NCBI GenBank assembly: GCA_963798445.1
Contig: CAWCTH010000011.1
Location: 248,001 to 312,000, forward strand
DNA length: 64,000 nucleotides
Source: DASXAI01 sp963798445
Lineage (GTDB): Bacteria > Actinomycetota > Acidimicrobiia > Acidimicrobiales > Ilumatobacteraceae
Direction: 5' to 3'
Shown here: positions 21,508 to 29,251 of the stretch, piece after piece
Position numbering within the stretch: position 1 is the first letter of the stretch
Layout of the letters: each line of letters begins with the position of its first letter
Made by a program: the position numbers and the translations under genes
The notes under the pieces: generated by a model
What the model was told of the DNA's origin: nothing
What the model saw: only the letters and a program-made list of their open reading frames with translations
Database searches by the model: none

Positions 21508-22059
21508 CTAGGCCACGTACGGCGAGCGGGTCCACAGCTCGCCGGTGTCGTGGTGGGGCGACGGCACCGGCAAGCCGGCCAGCGCCACCACGGACACCGG
21601 ATGCGGAAAGCCGCGCAGGGCCAGATCGCCGTAGGGGATGGCGGTGACGCCCTCCGGCAGCTCGTCGAGGTGATCGGCCGGCATGAGCACCTCGTAGGGG
21701 CCGGCGGCGTCGCACAGGCGGGCGGCGAGGTTGACGGCGAGGCCGATGTAGTCGTCGCCTTCGAACAGCAGCGAGTAGCCGCTCGCCACGCCGACGCGCA
21801 GGGCCAGAGGAGCGCAGGCCTTCCGGGCCCGCTCGTCGAGGTCGAGGGCGGCGGCCACGCCGTCGGCGTGGTCGACGGCGACGATCATGCAGCCGTCCCC
21901 CAGCCACTTCGCCACCCGGACGCCGCGGTCGGAGGCGACCTCGCGCACGACCGAGCGGAAGGAAGACAGCAGGAAGGCGGCGGCGTCGTCACCGTTGGCG
22001 GACGTGTAGTTCGTGAATCCCGACAGGTCGGCGAAGACGAACGTACGCGGCACACGCAT
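21508..22059 (-). CDS. Class III adenylate/guanylate cyclase catalytic domain protein
   Basis: 183 aa, a stand-alone cyclase homology domain. Metal-binding Asp residues sit in FADLSGFT (near residue 10) and KWLGDGCM (near 54). The Lys before the second motif fits adenine selection, and VNLAARL carries the transition-state Asn and Arg. All key catalytic residues appear intact. No sensory or membrane domain is attached, so input must come from elsewhere. Leaderless: TAGCCT is 7 nt before ATG. First gene of a two-gene unit with the GH1-like protein. Confidence 0.85.
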   Translation of the reverse strand: MRVPRTFVFADLSGFTNYTSANGDDAAAFLLSSFRSVVREVASDRGVRVAKWLGDGCMIVAVDHADGVAAALDLDERARKACAPLALRVGVASGYSLLFEGDDYIGLAVNLAARLCDAAGPYEVLMPADHLDELPEGVTAIPYGDLALRGFPHPVSVVALAGLPVPSPHHDTGELWTRSPYVA

Positions 22060-22066
22060 CGGGATG

Positions 22067-22072
22067 AGGCTA
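22067..22072 (-). promoter_or_regulatory. -10 hexamer TAGCCT for the leaderless cyclase gene
   Basis: TAGCCT on minus, 7 nt before the ATG at 22059. Confidence 0.55.
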
Positions 22073-22189
22073 CGTGACGGGCCCGACGCCCCGGCGTCGT
22101 AACCCGGGCACGTAGGCCGAGCGCCGCGAAGGTGGGCCGGCGCGGCGCGTGGCGGTGTCGATCGAGATTTCGAGTGGTCCGAGTGGGCG

Positions 22190-22330
22190 CCGATCGGCGG
22201 TTGGTCGGCCGATGGTCGCCACTTTTCGTGGTCGGCGACGGCGGGCTGAGCCGCTTCTCGTCGCGTTCGAGCATCATTTCTGCTGCACTTTGGCACCGAG
22301 AAGCAGATTTGCCCCGAGAGGCGCCGCGAG
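22190..22330 (+). repeat. Dispersed intergenic element, copy A
   Basis: Aligns with 30310-30448 (minus) and 52180-52325 (plus). Shared blocks are GATCGGC, CGTGGTCGG, a variant of TTTCTGCTGCACTT, and GCACCGAGAAGC. It has a stem GCTTCTCG (22253-22260) with CGAGAAGC (22297-22304). Confidence 0.6.
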
Positions 22331-22359
22331 CCGGCGGCGAAGGCGCCGGAGATTCCCGG

Positions 22360-22365
22360 TAGCGT
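22360..22365 (+). promoter_or_regulatory. -10 hexamer TAGCGT for the leaderless VWA gene
   Basis: TAGCGT followed by 6 nt and the ATG at 22372. Confidence 0.55.
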
Positions 22366-22371
22366 CGCCGC

Positions 22372-24393
22372 ATGGGATCCCGGTTCACCTACTCACGCTG
22401 GGACGGCACGCAAGTCGGGTTCGACCTCGATGCCGACCGCATCCTCGAGGAGATGACCGACGACCTGCTGTATCACGGCGACCTGAACGCGGCGCTGCGG
22501 CGCATGCTCCAGTCGGGGTTCCGTGATCGCAACGGGGAACGCATCCAGGGCATGCGCGACATGCTGGAGAAGCTGCGGCGCAAGCGGAAGGACGCGCTGG
22601 AGCAGTACGACCTCGGGGGTGTGTACGACGACATCGCACAGGAGCTGCGCGACATCGTGGACACCGAGCGGGAGGCGCTCGACCAGCTGGCCAGCGAGGC
22701 TCGCGAGAGCGGCGATCAGCGGCGCCAAGAGGTCACCGACGACGCCGTGGCCGAGCGCCAGATGCAGCTCGACATGCTGCCGCCCGACCTCGCCGGCATG
22801 GTGAAGGACCTGCAGGAGTACGACTTCACCTCCAGCGACGCCCGGGAGCGCTTCGAGCAGCTCATGGATCAGCTCCGCCAGCAGCTCATGCAGCGCTACG
22901 TCAACCAGATGGCCGGGGCCATGCAGGACGTGTCGCCCGAGCAGATGCAGCGCATGAAGGACATGATGTCCAGCCTCAACGACCTCCTGGAGCAGAAGGA
23001 GCGGGGCGAGGACACGCAGCAGTCGTTCGAAGAGTTCATGCAGCGCTACGGCGACTTCTTCCCCGAGAACCCCCAGACGCTCGACGAGCTGCTCGAGGTG
23101 ATGGCCGAGCGCATGGCGGCCATGCAGAGCATGCTCAACTCCATGACGCCCGAGCAGCGGGCGCAGCTCCAGGGCCTGGCCGAGCAGCTCCTGGGTGACA
23201 TGGACCTGCGCTGGCAGGTCGACCAGCTCGGCCAGCACCTGCGCTCGCTGTTCCCCCAGATGGGCTGGGACCGCCGCTACAACTTCGAGGGCCAGGATCC
23301 GCTCAACTTCGGCGAGGCCATGGAGCTCATGCAGCAGCTGGGCGACATGGATCAGCTGGAGAACCTCCTGCGCGGCGCCACGTCGCCGGGGGCGCTGGCC
23401 GAGGCCGACATCGACAAGGTCCGTGACCTCCTGGGCGACGACGCCGCCAGCTCCCTGGACCGCCTGGCCGAGCTGGCCCGCATGCTCGAGGAAGCCGGCC
23501 TCATCGAGAACAAGGAAGGGCGATTCGAGCTCACGCCCAAGGGCATCCGCCGGATCGGGTCGAACGCGCTCAGCGATCTGTTCCGGAAGCTCACCAAGGA
23601 CAAGATGGGCCAGCACCAGCTCGACCGTCTGGGCGTGGGCCACGAGCGCGCCTACGAGTCCAAGGCCTACGAGTTCGGCGACCCGTTCAACCTCGACATC
23701 CATCGCACCATCCGCAACGCCATCCGGCGCACGGGCGGGGGCACGCCGGTCCACCTCCATCCCGACGACTTCGAGATCGAGCGGACCGAAAATCTCACCA
23801 AGTCGTCGACCGTGCTCATGCTCGACCTATCGCTGTCGATGCCGATGCGCGACAACTTCCTGGCCGCCAAGAAGGTGGCGATGGCGCTGCACTCGCTCAT
23901 CTCGTCGCAGTTCCCGCGCGACTACCTGGGCATCGTGGGATTCTCCGAGGTGGCGCGGGTGCTGAAGGCGCAGCAGCTGCCCGAGGTGTCGTGGGACTTC
24001 GTCTACGGCACGAACATGCAGCACGCCTTCCTGCTGTCGCGCCAGCTCCTTGCCAAGCAGTCCGGCACCAAGCAGATCATCATGATCACCGACGGTGAGC
24101 CCACTGCCCACATCGAGGCCGATGGCCAGGTGTTCTTCAACTACCCGCCGGTGCCGGAGACAGTGGAGGCGACGCTGCGTGAGGTGGCCCGCTGCACCCG
24201 TGACGGCATCCGCATCAACACCTTCATGCTCGACGCCAACAGCTACCTCAAGGCCTTCGTGGAGCGCCTCACCCAGATGAACCGGGGCCGCGCCTTCTTC
24301 ACCACTCCCGAGACGCTGGGCGACTACGTGCTGGTCGATTTCATCGAGCAGAAGCGGGCGCTGCGCGGCGGCGGGAGCCGGCGAGCGGGCTGA
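22372..24393 (+). CDS. VWA-domain protein, partner of the MoxR-like ATPase
   Basis: 673 aa. Residues 1-430 are Gln/Met/Glu-rich and helical, with likely coiled coils (QQLMQRYVNQMAGAMQ, LLEQKERGEDTQQSF). The C-terminal domain from about 475 is a von Willebrand A fold: VLMLDLSLSMPMRDN supplies the DxSxS MIDAS motif, YGTNMQHAF the Thr, and IIMITDGEPTAH the distal Asp. This layout is that of MoxR-linked VWA proteins, which bind metal and clients for the ATPase. Cytoplasmic. Confidence 0.85.
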   Translation: MGSRFTYSRWDGTQVGFDLDADRILEEMTDDLLYHGDLNAALRRMLQSGFRDRNGERIQGMRDMLEKLRRKRKDALEQYDLGGVYDDIAQELRDIVDTEREALDQLASEARESGDQRRQEVTDDAVAERQMQLDMLPPDLAGMVKDLQEYDFTSSDARERFEQLMDQLRQQLMQRYVNQMAGAMQDVSPEQMQRMKDMMSSLNDLLEQKERGEDTQQSFEEFMQRYGDFFPENPQTLDELLEVMAERMAAMQSMLNSMTPEQRAQLQGLAEQLLGDMDLRWQVDQLGQHLRSLFPQMGWDRRYNFEGQDPLNFGEAMELMQQLGDMDQLENLLRGATSPGALAEADIDKVRDLLGDDAASSLDRLAELARMLEEAGLIENKEGRFELTPKGIRRIGSNALSDLFRKLTKDKMGQHQLDRLGVGHERAYESKAYEFGDPFNLDIHRTIRNAIRRTGGGTPVHLHPDDFEIERTENLTKSSTVLMLDLSLSMPMRDNFLAAKKVAMALHSLISSQFPRDYLGIVGFSEVARVLKAQQLPEVSWDFVYGTNMQHAFLLSRQLLAKQSGTKQIIMITDGEPTAHIEADGQVFFNYPPVPETVEATLREVARCTRDGIRINTFMLDANSYLKAFVERLTQMNRGRAFFTTPETLGDYVLVDFIEQKRALRGGGSRRAG

Positions 24394-24438
24394 GACCGCC
24401 CCCGCCCCCGCCCCCGAACGGGGGAGCCGGGTCGGTCT
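24393..24438 (+). terminator. Terminator hairpin after the VWA gene
   Basis: Nested stems: AGACCG (24393-24398) with CGGTCT (24433-24438) outside, and CCCCCG-AA-CGGGGG (24411-24424) inside. The left side is a CCCCCG tandem run. No U-tract, as is usual at this GC content. Confidence 0.6.
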
Positions 24439-24498
24439 GAAGGCGATCTGCGTTTGCCCATCGTGGCCGGTATGAGCATTCCCCCCTTGCGCGACCGG

Positions 24499-24522
24499 GA
24501 TGTGATAGGGGACAATCACATC
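24499..24522 (+). promoter_or_regulatory. Palindromic operator-like site upstream of whiB2
   Basis: Perfect 8-bp arms GATGTGAT and ATCACATC separated by 8 nt, 75 nt before the whiB2-like ATG. The core TGTGA...TCACA is CRP-like, but the half-site spacing is 10 rather than 6 nt. Confidence 0.5.
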
Positions 24523-24596
24523 GTTGTAGTTACACGGGTGCAAATCATGAGCGGGGCACCCACCCCCGTGGCCGACAGCAGGGAGGCCAGCAAACG

Positions 24597-24866
24597 ATGT
24601 ACGAGGGCTTTGACCCAGAAGACAGGGGTTGGCAGGACTACGCCAACTGCCTTGGCGTAGATCCCGATCTGTTCTTTCCCGAGCGGGGCGCCTCGACGCG
24701 CGAGGCCAAGGAGGTCTGCCGCGGCTGTGTCGTGCGGGAGGACTGCCTGGAGTACGCCTTGGCCAACGGTGAGAAGTTCGGCATCTGGGGTGGGTTGTCC
24801 GAGCGTGAGCGCCGCCGCATCCGTCGCCAACGGGCGCTGGCCGCCCGTCGCACCGCCACCGCCTAG
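24597..24866 (+). CDS. whiB2: WhiB-family iron-sulfur regulator (WhiB2/WhmD-like)
   Basis: 89 aa. Four cysteines are visible: YANCLG and CRGCVVREDC (C-x2-C-x5-C), the standard 4Fe-4S ligands. The GIWGGLSERERRRIRR turn and basic tail bind DNA. WQDYANCLGVDPDLFFPERGASTREAKEVC matches WhiB2/WhmD, linked to septation in actinobacteria. GGGAGG lies upstream of the ATG, so this is a leadered gene with about 200 bp of upstream region holding a palindrome at 24499-24522. Confidence 0.9.
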   Translation: MYEGFDPEDRGWQDYANCLGVDPDLFFPERGASTREAKEVCRGCVVREDCLEYALANGEKFGIWGGLSERERRRIRRQRALAARRTATA

Positions 24867-24896
24867 CAGGGGCGCCGGCGCGCTGAACTTGACCTG

Positions 24897-25259
24897 ATGT
24901 TCAGGCGGCGCCGTCTCGTTGCCGCCCTCGTCGCGGCAGTCGCCGTCGCCGCTGTGCTGCTGGTCGCCGGCGGTACCCGCTCCACCCTCTCCTCCGGCTG
25001 GGGCGCGGCCGGTCGGGCCGCCACTGAGAGCGGGCGCCACGCCGGCCCCGGCCGTGGCAATGCCGCGGTGCATCCGGCCGCGACCGCCGGCGAGCTTCGC
25101 CGGGTGCGGCCGTCCAGCCACCCTGACCTGCTGCTCCTGCTGCCTGCCGGCGCCGCCCTGGCCCTCGCGTGCTGGTCGATCGGTCTCCTCCGGCGGGTCG
25201 TCGCCCCGCTCCTGCCGGCCGGTTCCTGCCGGTCCCGCGCCCCGCCGCTCCCGGCCTGA
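24897..25259 (+). CDS. Small membrane protein of unknown function
   Basis: 120 aa. MFRRRRLVAALVAAVAVAAVLLVAGG is a positively charged first transmembrane segment or uncleaved signal. The middle is polar, and LLLLLPAGAALALACWSIGLL near residues 78-98 is a second helix. No family recognised. It lies 30 nt after whiB2 and 78 nt before a winged-helix regulator on the same strand. No strong ribosome site is visible. Confidence 0.45.
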   Translation: MFRRRRLVAALVAAVAVAAVLLVAGGTRSTLSSGWGAAGRAATESGRHAGPGRGNAAVHPAATAGELRRVRPSSHPDLLLLLPAGAALALACWSIGLLRRVVAPLLPAGSCRSRAPPLPA

Positions 25260-25337
25260 CAGAACGGGTCGCCGGTCCGGCGACCGTCGTGTCGGTCGAA
25301 GCGCGGCGCGTGAGCGTGCCGCGAGGAGGGTGTGATC

Positions 25338-25871
25338 GTGTCGCTCGCTGTTACCCCCGGGGCCATCGCTGCCATCGATGTTCCCCTCATCGAATGGCCG
25401 GCCGCGGAGGAGCTCCGCGTCCGCCTGGCCGCGGAGGGCCGCCCCCGTCTCCTCGTCGTCTCCCCGTCCTGCCCGCCTCCCCGCTGCGTCGACGAGCTGG
25501 AGGACTGGGTCCGCCATCCCGTCGACATGATGGACGTGGTGGCCCGCACCGCCACGCTGCGCCACCGCGCCGAGTCGCGAGCGCACCGGCCGGTCCTCGA
25601 CGAGCACGGACTGCTGTGGCTGCACGGCCGCTGGGTGAGCATCCCGCCGGCCCAGCAGCCACTGGTGGTCCTGCTCGTCGAGCACATGGGCCACGTCGTG
25701 CTGTCGGCCGAGCTACGGGCCGCCTACAGCGCCGCCGGTGGCAGCGTGGATGCCGTGGCGCTCAAGGCGGCCATGGCCAGGCTGGCGCGGCGATTGGCCC
25801 CGCTCGGCCTCAGCCTGCACAACATCGCCGGTCGGGGCTCCCTGCTGGAGGTGGTCGACGCCGCCGCCTGA
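25338..25871 (+). CDS. Atypical OmpR/PhoB-like winged-helix regulator
   Basis: 177 aa. The C-terminal ~85 residues have the trans_reg_C order: DEHGLLWLHGRWVSIPPAQQPLVVLLVEHMGHVVLSAEL, then a recognition-helix region ALKAAMARLARRL, ending LHNIAGRGSLLEVV like the IxTVRGxGYxL wing. The N-terminal part resembles a receiver remnant without the phospho-Asp context. I prefer the GTG at 25338 (AGGAGG 8 nt upstream) over the GTG at 25332 (2 nt). Being next to amtB-glnK, it may control nitrogen genes in the way GlnR does; that is inference. Confidence 0.65.
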   Translation: MSLAVTPGAIAAIDVPLIEWPAAEELRVRLAAEGRPRLLVVSPSCPPPRCVDELEDWVRHPVDMMDVVARTATLRHRAESRAHRPVLDEHGLLWLHGRWVSIPPAQQPLVVLLVEHMGHVVLSAELRAAYSAAGGSVDAVALKAAMARLARRLAPLGLSLHNIAGRGSLLEVVDAAA

Positions 25872-25910
25872 CGGACGCCGGGCAGGGGCCGTTCAGAAAG
25901 TTGTCGTGGT

Positions 25911-25947
25911 GGTGCCGCTGCCGGCGCACTCAGGTGCCGCTGCCGGC
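25911..25947 (+). repeat. 15-bp direct repeat, 22-bp period, upstream of amtB
   Basis: GGTGCCGCTGCCGGC occurs at 25911-25925 and 25933-25947, exactly two helical turns apart, in the amtB upstream region. A possible operator; it may be GC-rich coincidence. Confidence 0.5.
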
Positions 25948-25979
25948 TCAGCCAACCGACCGCCGGCCGTCCGGGCACC

Positions 25980-25995
25980 GAAACACGGGAGAAAC
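25980..25995 (+). promoter_or_regulatory. GlnR-box-like pair GAAAC-n6-GAAAC
   Basis: Two GAAAC pentamers 11 bp apart, 51 nt before the amtB GTG. GlnR sites in actinobacteria are gTnAC-n6-GaAAC arrays with this spacing. Confidence 0.4.
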
Positions 25996-26045
25996 ACCCA
26001 ACCTCCAATCTGACGCCTGTCCCACAACCAGGCAAAGGAGGCGGC

Positions 26046-27282
26046 GTGGATACCGGCGACACCGCATGGGTCTTGACGTCCACCGCTCTCGTGCTCTTCA
26101 TGACCCCCGGGCTGGCCCTGTTCTACGGCGGCATGGTCCGCTCGAAGAACGTGCTCGGCATGCTCATGCAGAACATCTTCGCGATGGGCCTGCTGGCCGT
26201 GGTCTGGGTAGTGATCGTGTTCAGCCTCGCCTTCGGTGACGCCGGCAACGGCGGCGTCATCGGGAACTTCGACTTCGCATTGCTCAAGGACGTCACCGCC
26301 GGCGCCGCCCCGGGTGAGTTCCTGAGCTTCCTCACCATCCCGTTCGTGCTGTTCTGCGCCTTCCAGATGACCTTCGCCATCATCACACCGGCGTTGATCA
26401 CCGGGGCCAGCGCCGACCGGCTCAAGTTCGGTGCCTATGCCGTCTTCATCGGCGTCTGGCTGGTGCTGGTGTACGCACCGGTGGCTCACTGGGTGTTCGC
26501 CGGCGGCTTCCTGGCCGAGATGGGTGCCCTCGACTTCGCCGGTGGGGCCGTGGTGCACATCAATGCCGGCGCCGCCGCACTGGCCCTCATCCTCATCCTG
26601 GGTCCTCGCCGGGGTTACCCGAACGTGGCCATGCAGCCGCACAACCTGCCGCTCACCATGCTGGGGACCGGCATCCTGTGGTTCGGTTGGGCCGGTTTCA
26701 ACGCCGGTTCGGCGCTGGCCGCCAATGGCGTGGCCGCCCAGGCCATCATGAACACCTTCCTGGCCGCATCGGCCGCCATGCTCGGGTGGCTGATCGTCGA
26801 GCGCCTCAAGGGCGGGCACGCCACGACGCTCGGCGCCGCCTCCGGCGCCGTGGCCGGCCTGGTCGCCATCACCCCGTGCGCCGGCTTCGTCGGCGGGATG
26901 GCGCCCGTCTACATCGGCGCCATCGCCGGTGCGGTGTGCTACTTCGCCCTCGGGCTCAAGAAGCGGTTCAAGTTCGACGACAGCCTCGACGTCATCGCCG
27001 TGCACCTCGTCGGGGGGCTGGCCGGATCGATCCTGCTGGGCTTCTTCGCCGACAGCGCGGTCAACGCCGCCGTCACCAACGAGGGCGTGTTCCTGGGCGG
27101 CGGTGTCGAGCTGCTCTCGGATCAGATCGATCGCCAGCGGGGTGACGTTCGCCTTCTCGTTCGTGGCCAGCTTCGTCATCGCCAAGGTGATCGACCGCTT
27201 CATGGGCCTCCGGATCGACGAGGTGGCCGAGGAAGAGGGCCTCGACCTGAGCCAGCACGCCGAAACCGCCTACGCCAGCTGA
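26046..27282 (+). CDS. amtB: Ammonium transporter with a frameshift near 27125-27132
   Basis: GTG start with AAAGGAGG 4 nt upstream. The first ~360 codons encode a normal Amt protein: ALFYGGMVRSKN, AFQMTFAIITPALI, WFGWAGFNAGSALAA, and His-lined pore positions in FDDSLDVIAVHLVGGLAG. The frame breaks after GGGVELLSDQI, and the missing C-terminus continues in the next frame as ASGVTFAFSFVASFVIAKVIDR...EGLDLSQHAETAYAS. A tandem GATCGATC at 27125-27132 marks the join; loss of one GATC, or of 1 nt, restores a ~410-aa protein. Either a real lesion or an assembly error. Moves NH3/NH4+ with GlnK. Confidence 0.85.
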
Positions 27283-27291
27283 GGAGCGACC

Positions 27292-27630
27292 ATGAAGTTG
27301 ATCACCGCCGTCATCCAGCCGTCCAAGCTGGACGACGTGAACAAGGCACTCCACGAGGCGGGGGTGACCGGTCTCACGGTCACCCCGGTCGAGGGCTACG
27401 GGCGCCAGAAGGGCCACACCGAGGTGTACCGCGGCGCGGAGTACACGGTGAGCTTCGTGCCCAAGGCGAAGCTGGAGATCGTCGCACCCTCCGAGGACGT
27501 CGAGCGTCTCACTGCCGTCATCTTGGACGCCGCACAGTCGGGGGCCATCGGTGACGGCAAGTTGTGGGTCACCGAGGTCGAGACCACCATCAGGATCCGC
27601 ACCGGCGACCGCGGTCCTGCCGCGGTCTGA
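27292..27630 (+). CDS. glnK: PII nitrogen regulatory protein
   Basis: 112 aa. Start MKLITAVIQPSKLDDV, T-loop GYGRQKGHTEVYRGAEYTVSFVPK with the modifiable Tyr in RGAEY, and the C-terminal GDGKLWVTEVE motif: a complete PII protein. Nine nt after the amtB stop, the conserved amtB-glnK pairing. It binds 2-oxoglutarate and ATP/ADP and plugs AmtB when nitrogen is plentiful. Actinobacterial PII is adenylylated on this Tyr; the modifying enzyme is not in the window. Confidence 0.93.
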   Translation: MKLITAVIQPSKLDDVNKALHEAGVTGLTVTPVEGYGRQKGHTEVYRGAEYTVSFVPKAKLEIVAPSEDVERLTAVILDAAQSGAIGDGKLWVTEVETTIRIRTGDRGPAAV

Positions 27631-27633
27631 CGT

Positions 27634-28440
27634 TCAGGTCCCCCGACGGGCCAGCCGGAACTCGATCGTCCGGTCGGCGCTGAGGTCAAGCTCCTCGTAG
27701 CGCGTCACCGGCACCCGGTCGAGGACCGCTTCGGGCACGAGGCCGACCAGCTCGGCGCCGGCGACAGGCGCACGCGCAGCCACGGCGGCGAAGGCCTCGG
27801 CCGGACCGGCGGTGAGCGGATCGATCAGGTTGAGGCTCACCTGGACACGCCGGCCGCACGCCAGCCCGAGCGCTCTCACCGCGGGTGATCGCACGGCGGC
27901 CGCCACCCGGCGGGCCAGGTCCAGATCGGGTGTGGCCAGCCACACGTTGTAGGCGACGAGGACTGGTCTGGCCCCGACGCAGGCGGCGCCGGCGGTGGGG
28001 TGAGGCACGGGCGGCCCCGTGTCGGGCGCCAGGTCGACGAACGCCCGGCGGCGGACCTCGGGGAGGGTGCGCTCGGGGCCGTAGCGGAAGCAGGGCAGCG
28101 CCAGCTCCCGGCCGGCCCACTCGGCAAAGGCGTCGCGCGCCGTCACGGCCTCGTCGAGGGTGGCCCCGGCGAGCGGAACGAACGGCACCACGTCCACCAC
28201 GCCCAGGCGGGGATGGACGCCGGCGTGGTCGGTGAGATCGAGCAGGGCGACGGCCTCGGTGGCCAGCGCCCGCGGCGCCGCCTCGCCCACGAGGGTGAAG
28301 ACGCTGCGGTGGTGATCCGGATCTTGGTGGCGGTCGAGCAGATCGGGACCGCACACGGCCGCCAGCCGGTCGAGCCGCGCCTGGTCGCGGCCCTCGCTCA
28401 CGTTGACGACGCACTCCAACATGGCGAGATCGTTGCTCAT
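27634..28440 (-). CDS. Glutamate formimidoyltransferase (FTCD N-terminal type)
   Basis: 268 aa, matching stand-alone formiminotransferase N- plus C-subdomain proteins. MLECVVNVSEGRDQARLDRL, the DPDHHRSVFTLVG motif, HPRLGVVDVVPFVPL and CFRYGPERTLPEVRR are typical. It would transfer the formimino group of N-formiminoglutamate to tetrahydrofolate in histidine breakdown. No hut genes are nearby. The ATG at 28440 gives 6 residues before MLECVV; the inner ATG at 28422 is an alternative. Convergent with glnK, 3 nt apart. Confidence 0.85.
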   Translation of the reverse strand: MSNDLAMLECVVNVSEGRDQARLDRLAAVCGPDLLDRHQDPDHHRSVFTLVGEAAPRALATEAVALLDLTDHAGVHPRLGVVDVVPFVPLAGATLDEAVTARDAFAEWAGRELALPCFRYGPERTLPEVRRRAFVDLAPDTGPPVPHPTAGAACVGARPVLVAYNVWLATPDLDLARRVAAAVRSPAVRALGLACGRRVQVSLNLIDPLTAGPAEAFAAVAARAPVAGAELVGLVPEAVLDRVPVTRYEELDLSADRTIEFRLARRGT

Positions 28441-28476
28441 CTCGGCGCCGCCACCTGGGTACGAGGGTGCCGGTGG

Positions 28477-28482
28477 TAGCGT
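28477..28482 (+). promoter_or_regulatory. -10 hexamer TAGCGT for leaderless tatA
   Basis: TAGCGT followed by 7 nt and the ATG at 28490. Confidence 0.55.
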
Positions 28483-28489
28483 TCGCGCC

Positions 28490-28678
28490 ATGTTCGCATT
28501 TCTGGAGGGGCCGGAGCTGATCATCGTGCTGGTGATCGTCCTGCTCGTGTTCGGCGGAAGCCAGCTCCCGAAGCTGGCCCGTTCGCTCGGCCAGGCCCAG
28601 AAGGAGTTCAAGTCGGGTCTTGCCGAGGGCACGAAGGACGAAGACACCACCACAAAGGGCGACTCGACCAACAAGTGA
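28490..28678 (+). CDS. tatA: Twin-arginine translocase TatA/E-family subunit
   Basis: 62 aa: a short N-terminus, one hydrophobic helix (ELIIVLVIVLLVFGGSQLPKLARSLG) with the FG hinge, then an amphipathic helix (QAQKEFKSGLAEG) and an acidic tail, the TatA pattern. Builds the Tat export pore; the Tat substrate at 5333 is one candidate client. Lies directly upstream of the ECF sigma gene. Mycobacteria keep tatB next to sigE-rseA-htrA, so the neighbourhood looks conserved. Confidence 0.88.
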   Translation: MFAFLEGPELIIVLVIVLLVFGGSQLPKLARSLGQAQKEFKSGLAEGTKDEDTTTKGDSTNK

Positions 28679-28693
28679 CCTCTGGGCGGTAGC

Positions 28694-28720
28694 GGGAACC
28701 AGCCGCCCGCCCGCGTCGTT
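28694..28720 (+). promoter_or_regulatory. ECF-sigma promoter upstream of the sigma factor gene itself
   Basis: GGGAAC (28694-28699), then 17 nt, then CGTT (28717-28720), 3 nt before the GTG start. Same elements and spacing as at 31120-31146 in front of htrA. Fits the SigE/SigR class consensus and suggests autoregulation. Confidence 0.65.
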
Positions 28721-28723
28721 GCC

Positions 28724-29251
28724 GTGTCGGAGCCATCGGATACCGACGGCCCGCCGTCCCGGGTACCGACCTGGGAGGAGATCGCCCGTGACCACGGGCG
28801 TTTCCTCTACACCGTCGCGTACCGCCTGACGGGGAATCACGATGACACGCAGGACCTCGTCCAGGAGGTGTTGCTCCGGGTTCGCCGGGGCCTCGCCACC
28901 TACCGGCCGGGGTCCCTGGAGGGTTGGTTGAGCCGAATCACGACGAACGCATTCCTCGACGACGTACGACGCCGAAAGCGCCGTCCGCTCGAGGTCGTCG
29001 CGGAGCTGCCCGAGCGCGCCATCGGTGTCGACGTCGACCCCGAGCAAGTGCTCAGCCGCACCCGGCTGCCCGACGAGATCCAAGACGCCCTTCGTGCCCT
29101 GCCCGAGGACTTCCGGGCCGCCGTCGTGCTCTGTGACATCGTCGGGCTCGACTACGCCGAGATCGCCGACAGCCTGGGCATACCGCCAGGCACCGTCCGC
29201 AGCCGCATTCACCGCGGTCGGGCGCAGCTACGCAAGGCGCTGGCGTCGTGA
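28724..29251 (+). CDS. sigE: ECF sigma factor, SigE-like
   Basis: 175 aa. Region 2 reads ARDHGRFLYTVAYRLTGNHDDTQDLVQEVLLRV with the LEGWLSRITTNAFLDDVRRRKR stretch that contacts the -10. Region 4 is LRALPEDFRAAVVLCDIVGLDYAEIADSLGIPPGTVRSRIHRGRAQLR. The GTG start, 3 nt after a CGTT -10-like element, implies an almost leaderless transcript. It overlaps the anti-sigma gene by 4 nt. Envelope-stress role is inferred from the rseA-htrA-tatA setting. Confidence 0.9.
   Translation: MSEPSDTDGPPSRVPTWEEIARDHGRFLYTVAYRLTGNHDDTQDLVQEVLLRVRRGLATYRPGSLEGWLSRITTNAFLDDVRRRKRRPLEVVAELPERAIGVDVDPEQVLSRTRLPDEIQDALRALPEDFRAAVVLCDIVGLDYAEIADSLGIPPGTVRSRIHRGRAQLRKALAS

Larger units (their letters stand above)
22060..22371. 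other. Divergent intergenic region with dispersed element copy A
   Basis: 312 bp between the divergent cyclase and VWA genes. Each end carries a leaderless -10 (22067-22072 minus, 22360-22365 plus). The centre, 22190-22330, is copy A of a three-copy element. Small frames here contain the phrase HREADL, shared with copy B, but look non-coding. Confidence 0.6.

Noticed and set aside
22132..22362. Small ORF containing HREADL, also seen in frames at 30.4 kb
   Set aside because: The similarity is at DNA level across a non-coding element whose frames differ between copies and which has no consistent start; treated as a repeat instead.
24501..24520. CRP/Fnr binding site (TGTGA...TCACA)
   Set aside because: Spacer between half-sites is 10 nt, not the 6 nt required; kept only as an unnamed palindrome.
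26046..27554. 502-aa AmtB with a long basic C-terminal tail
   Set aside because: The tail is out-of-frame reading through the true AmtB end and glnK after a frameshift; the expected C-terminus lies in the next frame.
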